Positions 6,458 to 13,300 of a stretch of 13,300 nt of DNA are shown piece after piece. The notes beneath the pieces were generated by a model. That model worked only from the letters and a program-made list of their open reading frames with translations, had not been told where the DNA came from and searched no databases. Within the stretch, counting starts at the first letter, position 1, and each line of letters begins with the position of its first letter. The stretch spans positions 1 through 13,300 of the forward strand of contig CAYRKW010000078.1 of the NCBI GenBank assembly GCA_964425135.1, read 5' to 3'. This stretch comes from CAYLLD01 sp964425135. Its GTDB lineage: Bacteria; Pseudomonadota; Alphaproteobacteria; Rhodobacterales; Rhodobacteraceae. The position numbers and the translations under genes were made by a program.

Positions 6458-7158
6458 ATGAAATCGCTTGCACCTTTTTTCGTTCTCGCCTGCACCTTTC
6501 CTGCCTTTGCCGAAACCTCACGCCAATTGGACGCGCATGAACATGGTGTGGGTGCGCTAAACATCGCAATCGACGGCAACACCGTTGCGATGGAATTCCA
6601 CGCGCCGGGGGCCGATATCGTCGGCTTTGAGTATGAAGCGCAAAGCGATGCGGATCTGGCGGCGATCGATGCAGCGATTGAGCAGCTTGAAGCGCCGCTG
6701 TCGCTGTTTGCTTTGCCCGCCGATGCTGCCTGTTCGCTAACAGATGCACATGCTGCGCTTGAAGGCGAAGAGGGGCACGCGCATGATGAGGACGGGCATG
6801 AGGATCACGACAAAGACGAACATGCTGACCACGANNNNNNNNNNNNNNNNNNNNNNNNNNNNNNNNNNNNNNNNNNNNNNNNNNNNNNNNNNNNNNNNNN
6901 NNNNNNNNNNNNNNNNNNNNNNNNNNNNNNNNNNAAGAGCATGAAGAGCATGCCGATGAGGACGGGCATACGGAATTCCATGCCGAATATGCCCTGAATT
7001 GCGAAAATCCTGATGCATTGACCGAAGTCACATTCGCGTATTTCGAAACATTCCCCAACGCGCTCGAAGTGGAAGTGCAGGTGATCACAGCCTCCGGCGC
7101 CCAGTCCTTCGAGGTCGAGCGCGATGCGCCCGTGCTTGATCTGGGCGCGCTCAACTAA
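6458..7158 (+). CDS. zrgA: DUF2796/ZrgA-type His-rich periplasmic zinc-uptake protein (interrupted by gap)
   Basis: The protein begins with a signal peptide (MKSLAPFFVLACTFPAFA, cleavage before ETS). The family's conserved start follows: HEHGVGALNIAIDG, then MEFHAPGADIVGFEYEA. From about residue 104 a His/Asp/Glu-rich stretch begins (GHAHDEDGHEDHDKDEHADH) and runs into the run of N. After the gap EEHADEDGHTEFHAEYALNCENP leads to a conserved beta-rich tail ending DLGALN. Such stretches bind zinc, and ZrgA is the periplasmic component of the V. cholerae Zrg system. The two halves are out of frame across 100 N, so the real gap must be 2 modulo 3 in length if the gene is intact. The start at 6458 has AGAGGAA 4 bases upstream; an in-frame ATG at 6422 lies too early for a signal peptide. 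This is the first gene of a four-gene operon. Confidence 0.85.
6835..6934. other. Assembly gap of exactly 100 N inside the His-rich repeat
   Basis: The flanks share an exact 15-bp direct repeat, GATGAGGACGGGCAT, at 6785-6799 and 6955-6969, in the same reading frame (DEDGH). A short tandem repeat of GAGCATGAA type begins at 6937. An unresolved repeat is the likely cause of the break. Confidence 0.95.
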
Positions 7159-7159
7159 C

Positions 7160-7855
7160 GTGACCGAGCCTGTCCTGACCCTCAAAGATGTCAGCTTTAG
7201 CTGGCCGGGGCGCGCAGGATTTTCGCTGCGTGTCCCCGATCTGATGGTCGGATCTGGCGAGACCATCCTGCTGCTGGGGGAAAGCGGGTCCGGCAAGTCC
7301 ACGCTGCTCTCCCTCATATGCGGAACAATCCAGGCGGATCAGGGCCACATTGAGATCGCCGGACAACCACTCTCGTCTCTTTCGGGCAGCGTGCGCGACC
7401 GGTTTCGGGCTGAACAGATCGGAGTGATCTTCCAGCAGTTCAACCTGCTGCCTTTCGGCACTGTCATCGACAACATCCTGCTGCCCCTGCGCTTTGCCCC
7501 CGAACGACGCCGCCGCGCGCATGATGCAGCGACACAAGCAACACGACTGTGCGATGCACTTGGCCTGCCGGCGAACCTGCTGCACGCAAAGGCACAAACG
7601 CTGAGCGTCGGGCAACAACAAAGAGTTGCCGTGGCGCGGGCGCTCATCGGCCGGCCACCTCTGGTGATCGCGGATGAGCCGACATCGGCGCTGGATGCAA
7701 ATTCACAAGCCGCATTTCTCGATCTTCTCTTCGAACAAACAGCCGCGCATGGCACGTCCTTGCTGATGGTCAGCCATGATCCAAGGCTCGGCGCGCGATT
7801 TGATCGGGTGTTGGAGATGGATACCATCGCCGACATCGACAGGACAGCCGCATGA
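7160..7855 (+). CDS. ABC transporter ATP-binding protein of the Zrg-type zinc operon
   Basis: This 231-residue ATPase of the LolD/MacB-like class would power the permease encoded next. Visible motifs are Walker A GESGSGKST (40-48), Q-loop FQQFNLLP (Gln92/93), signature LSVGQQQR (148-155), Walker B LVIADEPTSALD (Asp172, Glu173) and the H-loop His206 in MVSHD. The signature reads LSVGQ instead of LSGGQ. A GTG at 7160, two bases after the upstream stop, gives a normal N-terminus (VTEPVLTLKDVSFSW). An ATG at 7124 in the same frame would overlap the previous gene by 35 bases and is possible. The stop overlaps the permease start as ATGA, indicating translational coupling. Zinc specificity is inferred from context. 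Confidence 0.88.
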   Translation: MTEPVLTLKDVSFSWPGRAGFSLRVPDLMVGSGETILLLGESGSGKSTLLSLICGTIQADQGHIEIAGQPLSSLSGSVRDRFRAEQIGVIFQQFNLLPFGTVIDNILLPLRFAPERRRRAHDAATQATRLCDALGLPANLLHAKAQTLSVGQQQRVAVARALIGRPPLVIADEPTSALDANSQAAFLDLLFEQTAAHGTSLLMVSHDPRLGARFDRVLEMDTIADIDRTAA

Positions 7856-9102
7856 TCCTGCGCCTTGCCTTCGCCTCGCTTGGGGCCCGCGCCCTGACCG
7901 TTTGCATGACAATCCTTGCCATCGCACTTTCAGTGGCCTTGTTTCTGGGCGTCGAGAAACTGCGCACTGGCGCGAAATCGAGTTTCGCAGATACCATCTC
8001 CGGCACCGACCTCATCATCGGCGCGCGATCAGGATCGGTGCAACTCTTGCTCTATTCGGTGTTTCGCATCGGCAATGCGACCAACAATATCTCCTGGCAA
8101 AGCTATCAGGAGATTGCCGCACAGCCGCCCATTGAATGGATCGTGCCGATCTCACTGGGGGACAGCCACCGGCAGTTTCGGGTGATGGGCACAACACAAG
8201 CCTTCTTTGAGCACTATAAATATCGCCAGGGGCGGTCGTTGGAGATATCGAGCGGTCTCATCATGGACGATCTCTTCGATGCGGTGATCGGGGCGGATGT
8301 TGCCGCGACGTTGGGATATACCGTCGGTGATCCGATTGTTGTGGCCCACGGTCTGGCGTCCTTCACCGAGCATAAGGATCAACCGTTCCGCGTCTCTGGC
8401 ATTTTGGACAAGACCGGCACACCGGTGGATCGCACGGTGATCGTGAGCATGGAAGCGATTGAGGCAATCCATGTGGATTGGCGCGGCGGGGCGAAAATTC
8501 AGGGACAAACGACCACGCCCGATGTGCTGCGCACCATGGATTTGACGCCAAAAGCTGTGACCGCCGCGCTTGTCGGGATCGAAAGCCCGCTTCAGATTTT
8601 CAAGCTGCAACGCGCGATTAACGACTACCGCGCCGAGCCGCTGCTGGCGATCCTGCCCGGTGTCGCCTTGCAGGAATTATGGTCGATTGTCGGGATTGCG
8701 GAAACCGCGCTCCTCGCTGTTTCCGCCATGGTCGTGGTCACCGCGCTCATTGGCATGATGGCGACGATATTTTCCAGCCTGAACGAGCGACGGCGCGAAA
8801 TGGCAATCTTCAGGGCGATGGGCGCAAGGCCATCTACAATCCTGGGCATGCTCGTCCTCGAAGCTATGGTCATGGCCGCAATCGGCGCGGTTTTGGGATT
8901 GGCGCTCGTTTATGGCGGGCTGGTGATCGCGCAACCGATCTTGGACAGCGCCTTCGGACTATGGCTGCCCATCAACGCGCCGTCTTTGCGCGAAGTCGTG
9001 GTGCTTCTGGCGGTCATCTGTGCTGGCGCAATTGTGAGCCTTGTTCCGGCAATTCGGGCTTACAGAATGTCCGTTGCCGATGGTATGATGGTCAAAACCT
9101 GA
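7852..9102 (+). CDS. ABC transporter permease, MacB/FtsX type, of the Zrg-type zinc operon
   Basis: This 416-residue inner-membrane protein has one N-terminal helix (about 9-33) and a large periplasmic domain (about 40-270). Three C-terminal helices follow, at about 280-305, 335-365 and 378-400. The cytoplasmic loop NERRREMAIFRAMGA (about 308-322) is the FtsX/MacB coupling motif. Such permeases work mechanically on periplasmic partners rather than acting as classical channels. Here the partners would be the ZrgA-type and DUF3299 proteins. The start overlaps the ATPase stop (ATGA), and the stop overlaps a possible ATG of the next gene by one base. Family assignment is clear; the zinc role comes from neighbours. 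Confidence 0.88.
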   Translation: MILRLAFASLGARALTVCMTILAIALSVALFLGVEKLRTGAKSSFADTISGTDLIIGARSGSVQLLLYSVFRIGNATNNISWQSYQEIAAQPPIEWIVPISLGDSHRQFRVMGTTQAFFEHYKYRQGRSLEISSGLIMDDLFDAVIGADVAATLGYTVGDPIVVAHGLASFTEHKDQPFRVSGILDKTGTPVDRTVIVSMEAIEAIHVDWRGGAKIQGQTTTPDVLRTMDLTPKAVTAALVGIESPLQIFKLQRAINDYRAEPLLAILPGVALQELWSIVGIAETALLAVSAMVVVTALIGMMATIFSSLNERRREMAIFRAMGARPSTILGMLVLEAMVMAAIGAVLGLALVYGGLVIAQPILDSAFGLWLPINAPSLREVVVLLAVICAGAIVSLVPAIRAYRMSVADGMMVKT

Positions 9103-9125
9103 TGTTCCATTCGAGGTCGCTTGAG

Positions 9126-9626
9126 ATGATTGATCGCAGAACAACCCTGATGCTGCTCACCGCGGCAGCAGGCGCACCACACGCAGCCTTTGCTGCAAAG
9201 GTGCGGGAAATTACCTGGGATGATCTTATCCCCGAAGGCATTCCCTATTCCGAGATCATCGGCGAAGGCGAGATCGACTTCATCAATGATACGTGGAATC
9301 CGGTCTACGATGAAAACGCCACCAAACTGAATGAAACGCTCAACGGCGCACTGATTAGAATGCCGGGATATATCATCCCGTTCGAACTCAACGAAGGCGG
9401 CGTGACGGAATTCATGCTGGTTCCCTATGTCGGAGCCTGTATCCACACACCGCCCCCCCCTGCCAACCAGCTGGTGATGGTCAACACAGACGATCCATGG
9501 CCCAGCGATAATCTGTGGGATCCGGTTTGGGTGGTTGGCGAGATGCACACCCGGCTGCAAGCCACGGAATTGGGCCAGACCGGCTATGCGATTACGGCCC
9601 AGAAAATGGAAATCTACGAGTGGTAG
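9126..9626 (+). CDS. DUF3299 periplasmic protein of the Zrg-type zinc operon
   Basis: This 166-residue protein has an N-terminal export signal (MIDRRTTLMLLTAAAGAPHA, end near AFA) whose Arg4-Arg5 resemble a Tat motif. The DUF3299 core follows: EITWDDLIPEGIPY, then MPGYIIPFE and FMLVPYVGACIHTPPPPANQLV, with the conserved Cys105 and His107 as possible metal ligands. The start at 9126 has GAGG at 9113-9116 with 9-base spacing and gives a clean signal peptide. An in-frame ATG at 9102, overlapping the permease stop, would add eight residues and is the alternative. DUF3299 proteins occur with DUF2796 and MacB-type ABC genes in zinc-uptake operons; the biochemical role is not known to me. The hairpin region after the stop suggests the operon ends here. 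Confidence 0.85.
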   Translation: MIDRRTTLMLLTAAAGAPHAAFAAKVREITWDDLIPEGIPYSEIIGEGEIDFINDTWNPVYDENATKLNETLNGALIRMPGYIIPFELNEGGVTEFMLVPYVGACIHTPPPPANQLVMVNTDDPWPSDNLWDPVWVVGEMHTRLQATELGQTGYAITAQKMEIYEW

Positions 9627-9655
9627 CGACTTCTTTGCGCCCCCCTCCAAACGGA

Positions 9656-9700
9656 GCGGCCCTGGCGGGCCGCACGAGATATCGTTTTGCTGCGCAAAAC
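9656..9700 (+). terminator. Double hairpin ending the Zrg-type operon
   Basis: GCGGCCC (9656-9662) and GGGCCGC (9667-9673) form a perfect 7-bp stem with a 4-nt loop, 30 bases after the DUF3299 stop. A second perfect hairpin, GTTTTGC-TGC-GCAAAAC (9684-9700), follows and supplies the nearest T-run. The T-run is not directly against the first stem, so efficiency is uncertain. Confidence 0.5.
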
Positions 9701-9943
9701 CATATTTGAGTATTTAGGGAAAGATGAAATTTGAGTTTTCGCATTTAAAAAATACTCCCCCGCGCGGGAGCGCATTTCACCTTTAAATCGTGCGCGCGGC
9801 ACGCGCGCTCCGTTCGTTTCAAGAGGTTTGTGTGATCAAATGTCTGCCAAGCAGAGTTATCTTGTAAGGCCCAAGACTTTCCAAACTGGTCGTTCAAACC
9901 ATATTTAAAGGAAACCACATCAGCTTCGACCGGAGGTCACTAC
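9701..9943. other. Intergenic stretch with repeats and no gene
   Basis: No coding frame is supported. An 8-bp inverted repeat GAGTATTT/AAATACTC (9708-9715/9750-9757) spans a string AGTATTTAGGGAAAGATGAA (9709-9728) that resembles the minus-strand string at 161-183. CTCCC/GGGAG (9755-9770) and CGTGC/GCACG (9789-9803) are further hairpins. The promoter of the next gene must lie in about 9820-9930, but I see no convincing -35/-10 pair. GGAGG (9932-9936) is a strong ribosome site. Confidence 0.55.
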
Positions 9944-10423
9944 ATGGATAGAGAACGCCGTAAACTCCTGACCGCCTGGCTCGCGACGATGTCGTCTGGT
10001 CTTATTGCCGCGCCGAATATTCTGCGCGCCAGCGATGTGGCGGCAACACCGTCCATGCGCGGCGGGTCGAACAACTATTTGCCCGATGCGCCGATTGTTG
10101 AGCGCATTGGCGGTGGTGGGTTCTGGATGCGCGGGACCGTGCGGCGCGCGGGTGATGGTGCGCCGCTCGCGGGTCAGCGCATCCAGATCTGGGCGCATAC
10201 GACCGAAGGGCATGAGCGTGATCCGCACAGCCATGGCGCGACGTTGACCGACGCCAATGGTGTCTTCCGGTTGGAGATGCCTCAGATTGTGCCAGCCTTC
10301 GGGCAGGCGCATGGGCATCTGGCGTATGATAGCGGTACGTATGAAACAGTGTTTCTGCGTCCGCTCATGAACAGCCCGAAAGACACCAGCCTTGAGGCGC
10401 ATTTTGTCTTGAAGCCGTCCTGA
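9944..10423 (+). CDS. Tat-exported intradiol-dioxygenase-like protein with altered metal site
   Basis: This 159-residue protein starts with a Tat-like signal (RERRKLLTAWLATMSSGLIA). The rest follows the beta-sandwich pattern of the intradiol ring-cleavage dioxygenase (protocatechuate 3,4-dioxygenase) family: GTVRRAGDGAPLAGQRIQIWA, then TLTDANGVFRLEMP and AHGHLAYDSG. His123-x-His125 matches the HxH iron ligands. The two ligand tyrosines are not found where expected: the first position reads GHERDPHSHG, and the segment before HxH is shorter and lacks Tyr. The histidines at 85, 90, 95 and 97 could form a different site. It is smaller than the catabolic enzymes and no aromatic-degradation genes are near, so ring cleavage is doubtful. 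GGAGG 7 bases upstream supports the start. A haem membrane protein gene begins 5 bases after the stop. Confidence 0.7.
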   Translation: MDRERRKLLTAWLATMSSGLIAAPNILRASDVAATPSMRGGSNNYLPDAPIVERIGGGGFWMRGTVRRAGDGAPLAGQRIQIWAHTTEGHERDPHSHGATLTDANGVFRLEMPQIVPAFGQAHGHLAYDSGTYETVFLRPLMNSPKDTSLEAHFVLKPS

Positions 10424-10428
10424 CAGGC

Positions 10429-11052
10429 GTGACCCGTGGGAAGCGGAATTGGATTATCTGGGCCATCTTTGTGATCGCCGCAGCGCTGCCGCTGATCGCA
10501 GCTCTGTTCAGCCCGCTGCTGGCCTATCGCGATCCGATCTACATCCTTGCTGGCGTTGCAGGCATCATCGCCATGACGCTGCTGTTCGTTCAACCTCTGC
10601 TCGCCGCCGGATTGCTACCAGGACTTCATGCTGCGCGCAGCAGGCGCGCGCATCTTTGGACGGGCACCGGCTTGGTTGCGGCAGTTTTGCTGCATGTGTT
10701 CGGGTTATGGATCACCAGCCCGCCGGATGTGATCGACGCGCTGACCTTCACCTCTCCGACCCCGTTCTCGGCCTGGGGCGTGATCGCGATGTGGGCGGTG
10801 TTTGCCTCCGCCTTCATGGCAGCGGTCCGGCGCGGCATCGGGGTATCGCCACGCGCATGGCGACGGGTGCATGCGCTGCTCGCGGTCATTATTGTCTGCG
10901 GGAGCGTCGTGCATGCGGTTCTGATCGACGGAACGATGGAGATTTTCACCAAACTGATGCTGTGCGGTCTGGTCATCCTCGCCGTACTCGCCGCATTTCA
11001 CCGCCTGAAAATATGGCGTGCGTGGCAATCCCCGCGCCAGCGAAACCGGTGA
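10429..11052 (+). CDS. Ferric-reductase-like transmembrane haem protein
   Basis: This 207-residue integral membrane protein has about six helices (around 8-30, 38-62, 78-96, 113-133, 146-166 and 173-192) in the pattern of the ferric reductase-like transmembrane domain. Four histidines form two pairs, each 14 apart: His75/His89 (RAHLW, LLHVFG) and His148/His162 (RRVHALL, VVHAVL). This is the spacing expected for two b-haems between two helices. There is no FAD/NAD domain, so electrons must come from quinol or another protein. It starts with GTG at 10429, 5 bases after the upstream stop, with ACAGG partly overlapping that stop, indicating coupling. The likely partner is the preceding exported dioxygenase-like protein; this is inference. 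Confidence 0.75.
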   Translation: MTRGKRNWIIWAIFVIAAALPLIAALFSPLLAYRDPIYILAGVAGIIAMTLLFVQPLLAAGLLPGLHAARSRRAHLWTGTGLVAAVLLHVFGLWITSPPDVIDALTFTSPTPFSAWGVIAMWAVFASAFMAAVRRGIGVSPRAWRRVHALLAVIIVCGSVVHAVLIDGTMEIFTKLMLCGLVILAVLAAFHRLKIWRAWQSPRQRNR

Positions 11053-11061
11053 GCGATCACG

Positions 11062-12063
11062 ATGGTGCTTGAATTCACAGATCGCGGAATATTCTGCCCC
11101 GCAGGTGACTTCTACATCGACCCCTGGCGCCCAGTAGATCGGGCACTGATCACTCATGGCCACGCAGATCACGCCCGTCCCGGCCACGCGCATTACCTCT
11201 CGACCCACGCCGCAGCCCCTGTCATCACGCACCGGCTCGGGGTTGATCCTGAGACCATCGGCTATGGCGAGCCGCGTGATATAAACGGGGTGCGTGTGTC
11301 GTTCCACCCGGCAGGACATGTCCCCGGCTCGGCCCAGATCAGGGTCGAGCATAAAGGCGAAGTTTGGGTCGTCTCCGGCGATTACAAAATCGAACCGGAT
11401 GGCCTGTCCGAGCCATTTGAGGCGGTTGCCTGCCATAGCTTCATCACCGAATGCACCTTCGCCCTGCCGGTGTTCAACTGGCAACCGCAAGCGCAGGTGA
11501 TGGCGGACATAAACGCCTGGTGGCGCGGCTGCGCGCAGCGCGGGGTTGTCGCGGCGCTGGGGGCCTATTCGCTGGGCAAGGCGCAGCGCATTATTGCCAA
11601 TCTCGACACCTCGATTGGTCCTGTGCTCACCCATGGCGCGGTGGAGAACACCAACGACGTGCTGCGCGCACAAGGCTATAAGCTGCCCGCGACGGTGCGG
11701 GTAACGCCAGAAACGCCGAAAGAGGCATGGGCGTCGGGGCTGGTGATCGCGCCGCCGTCCGCCCTTTCGAGCAAATGGATCAAACGGTTCGGCCCGACCA
11801 GCCAAGCGCATGCGTCTGGCTGGATGGCCCTGCGCGGGGTGCGGCGGCGGCGTGCAGCGGATCGGGGGTTTGTGATGTCCGATCACGTGGACTGGAAGGG
11901 CGTCAACAGCGCCGTTGAAGCGACCGGTGCGGAGCGGGTTTTCGTCACACACGGTTATACCAGCGTCTTCCGCCGATGGCTCGAAGAGCGCGGCTATGAT
12001 GCGCATATCGTGGACACAGAGTTCGAAGGCGATTTGTTCGATGCACCGGAGGAGGAGGCGTGA
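11062..12063 (+). CDS. Ligase-associated DNA exonuclease (MBL-fold nuclease)
   Basis: This 333-residue metallo-beta-lactamase-fold nuclease is related to the SNM1/CPSF group. Motif 2 is THGHADHAR (31-39). HPAGHVPGSAQI follows at 82-93, then SGDYK with Asp107, and near the end MSDHVDW and VTHGY supply further metal ligands. Length and motif order fit the family seen beside ATP-dependent DNA ligases in bacterial repair clusters that also carry an Lhr-type helicase and a phosphoesterase. It begins 9 bases after the haem-protein stop with only a weak ribosome site, so it may be co-transcribed or have its own promoter inside the previous gene. The ligase GTG overlaps its stop by two bases, showing tight coupling. 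Confidence 0.93.
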   Translation: MVLEFTDRGIFCPAGDFYIDPWRPVDRALITHGHADHARPGHAHYLSTHAAAPVITHRLGVDPETIGYGEPRDINGVRVSFHPAGHVPGSAQIRVEHKGEVWVVSGDYKIEPDGLSEPFEAVACHSFITECTFALPVFNWQPQAQVMADINAWWRGCAQRGVVAALGAYSLGKAQRIIANLDTSIGPVLTHGAVENTNDVLRAQGYKLPATVRVTPETPKEAWASGLVIAPPSALSSKWIKRFGPTSQAHASGWMALRGVRRRRAADRGFVMSDHVDWKGVNSAVEATGAERVFVTHGYTSVFRRWLEERGYDAHIVDTEFEGDLFDAPEEEA

Positions 12064-13300
12064 AACATTTCGCCGCCCTCTTCACCCGTCTGGATCAAAC
12101 CACAAAGACCAATGCGAAGGTTGAGGCATTGGCGGAATATTTCAGGCTCGCGAGCGACGCGGACAAACTCTGGACCATCGCGCTTTTGTCAGGGCGACGT
12201 CCGCGCCGTGCGATTACCACGACCAGCTTGCGGGAATGGGCCGCTGAGGTCGCGGGCATTCCGCTGTGGCTCTTCGAGGAAGCCTATCCCATCGTCGGTG
12301 ATTTGGCAGAAACCATTGCGCTGGTGCTGCCGGAGGCGTCGGCGCAAAGTGATCGGTCCCTGTCCGACTGGATCGCGTTGATCGCGACGCTCAAGGATGC
12401 GGATGATACGGCGCGGCGCGCAGGGATCGTGGCGGCTTGGAATACGCTGGGGACGACAGAGCGGTTTTTATTCAACAAGCTGATCACCGGCGGGTTTCGC
12501 ATTGGTGTGTCGCAAAAACTGATGACGCGGGCGCTGGCCAAAGCGACAGGGATAGAAGAAGCTGCCCTTGCCCATCGGATCATGGGCGACTGGACGCCTG
12601 CGACAACGACGTTCGATGCGTTAATCCTGTCGGAGGATCCGACGGCAGATTTATCCAAGCCCTATCCGTTTTACCTCGCCTACGCGCTGGAGGGCGGGCC
12701 AGAAACGCTGGATGCGCCCCAAAACTGGTTCGCGGAGCATAAGTGGGACGGCATTCGCGGGCAGCTTATTGTCCGGGGCGGCATGCAGTATCTTTGGTCG
12801 CGCGGCGAGGAATTGATCACCGACCGGTTTCCCGAATTTGCCATTGCGCCGGATTTTGTGCCGGATGGAACGGTGTTGGATGGCGAAGTGCTCCCGTGGA
12901 AGGACGGCGCACCGCTGTCGTTTCAAAATCTGCAAACGCGGATTGGCCGCAAGAAAGTCTCAAAGAAGCTGCTCAGCGATGCGCCGGTGGTTCTGCGCGT
13001 CTATGATCTGTTGGAATGGCAGGGTGAAGATTTGCGCGCGCACGCTTATGCGGAGCGGCGCGAATTGCTTGAGGCCTTTGTGACAGAGCTGCCGGATCAG
13101 GTTCCGATCAACCTGTCACCAACGGTGGATTTTGGGGCATGGGATGATCTGACACCTATTCGGGAAAATGCCCGCGATATCGGCTCCGAGGGATTGATGC
13201 TCAAACGGCGCGACAGCCCCTATCGCATCGGGCGCAAGAAAGGGGATTGGTGGAAATGGAAGGTAGATCCGCTATCGGTCGATGCGGTGATGATCTACGC
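12060..13300 (+). CDS. ATP-dependent DNA ligase of the exonuclease/ligase repair pair (3' end beyond window)
   Basis: The visible 413 residues hold an N-terminal helical DNA-binding domain (about 1-200, ending ADLSKPYPFYLAYAL) and most of the nucleotidyltransferase domain. Motif I is HKWDGIRG, with Lys228 the residue that becomes AMP-linked. Motif III is VLDGEVLPW, motif IV EGLMLKR and motif V WWKWKVDP; the OB-fold is just entering at the edge. Full-length relatives are around 530 residues, so roughly a fifth to a quarter is missing. The start is a GTG at 12060 overlapping the nuclease stop, with GGAGGAGG (12048-12055) as a strong ribosome site and MKHFAALFTRLDQTTKTNAK as a typical N-terminus. 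It seals DNA nicks with ATP, presumably in repair with the upstream nuclease; essential replication in such bacteria uses the NAD-dependent enzyme. Confidence 0.93.
   Translation, partial: MKHFAALFTRLDQTTKTNAKVEALAEYFRLASDADKLWTIALLSGRRPRRAITTTSLREWAAEVAGIPLWLFEEAYPIVGDLAETIALVLPEASAQSDRSLSDWIALIATLKDADDTARRAGIVAAWNTLGTTERFLFNKLITGGFRIGVSQKLMTRALAKATGIEEAALAHRIMGDWTPATTTFDALILSEDPTADLSKPYPFYLAYALEGGPETLDAPQNWFAEHKWDGIRGQLIVRGGMQYLWSRGEELITDRFPEFAIAPDFVPDGTVLDGEVLPWKDGAPLSFQNLQTRIGRKKVSKKLLSDAPVVLRVYDLLEWQGEDLRAHAYAERRELLEAFVTELPDQVPINLSPTVDFGAWDDLTPIRENARDIGSEGLMLKRRDSPYRIGRKKGDWWKWKVDPLSVDAVMIY

Noticed and set aside
8679..9101. Upstream in-frame extension of the DUF3299 frame
   Set aside because: It overlaps the conserved FtsX-type C-terminus of the permease gene in another frame and gives unrecognisable sequence.
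9102..9125. Upstream ATG for the DUF3299 gene overlapping the permease stop
   Set aside because: Coupling would be attractive, but the GAGG site and the signal peptide fit the ATG at 9126 better. Kept only as an alternative.
10705..12006. 433-codon open frame on the minus strand
   Set aside because: It is antisense to the haem membrane protein and the ligase-associated nuclease. No motif supports it.

Overview
The window looks like a chromosomal segment of an alphaproteobacterium, most likely a marine Rhodobacterales/Roseobacter-type organism. This rests on GC-rich coding DNA, several GTG starts, tightly packed operons, and the combination of MsrPQ, a valine-degradation pair and a ligase-associated nuclease/ligase pair. 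It is inference from gene content; there is no rRNA or other phylogenetic marker here. Two runs of exactly 100 N (4122-4221 and 6835-6934) are scaffold gaps, so the sequence there is missing and the spacing is not real.

Left part, minus strand: positions 1-35 may hold the first codons of a leftward gene with a TATAAT-type promoter and a palindrome behind it. A stretch of about 390 bases without a convincing gene follows. It contains hairpins and a 162-bp inverted-repeat element. Next come an A-type (HesB/IscA) iron-sulfur carrier gene and a gene for a large SPOR-like lipoprotein. An AT-rich divergent control region with stacked dyads separates these from the rightward genes.

Middle, plus strand: msrP-msrQ encode the Tat-exported molybdopterin methionine-sulfoxide reductase and its haem membrane partner. 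After gap 1 come an acyl-CoA dehydrogenase (probably isobutyryl-CoA dehydrogenase) and mmsB, which together cover two oxidation steps of valine breakdown. A four-gene operon follows: a His-rich DUF2796/ZrgA-type periplasmic protein (interrupted by gap 2), an ABC ATPase, a MacB/FtsX-type permease and a DUF3299 protein. This content matches the zinc-uptake system called Zrg in Vibrio cholerae. A Zur-like palindrome lies just upstream of the first gene.

Right part, plus strand: after a 317-bp intergenic region rich in hairpins, a small Tat-type secreted protein resembling the intradiol-dioxygenase fold, but apparently without the usual iron-binding tyrosines, sits directly before a ferric-reductase-like haem membrane protein. 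The window ends with an MBL-fold ligase-associated DNA exonuclease, overlapped by the start of an ATP-dependent DNA ligase that runs off the edge.

The items most worth following up are the secreted dioxygenase-like/haem membrane protein pair, the Zur-like site before the Zrg-type operon, and the collapsed His-rich repeat at gap 2.
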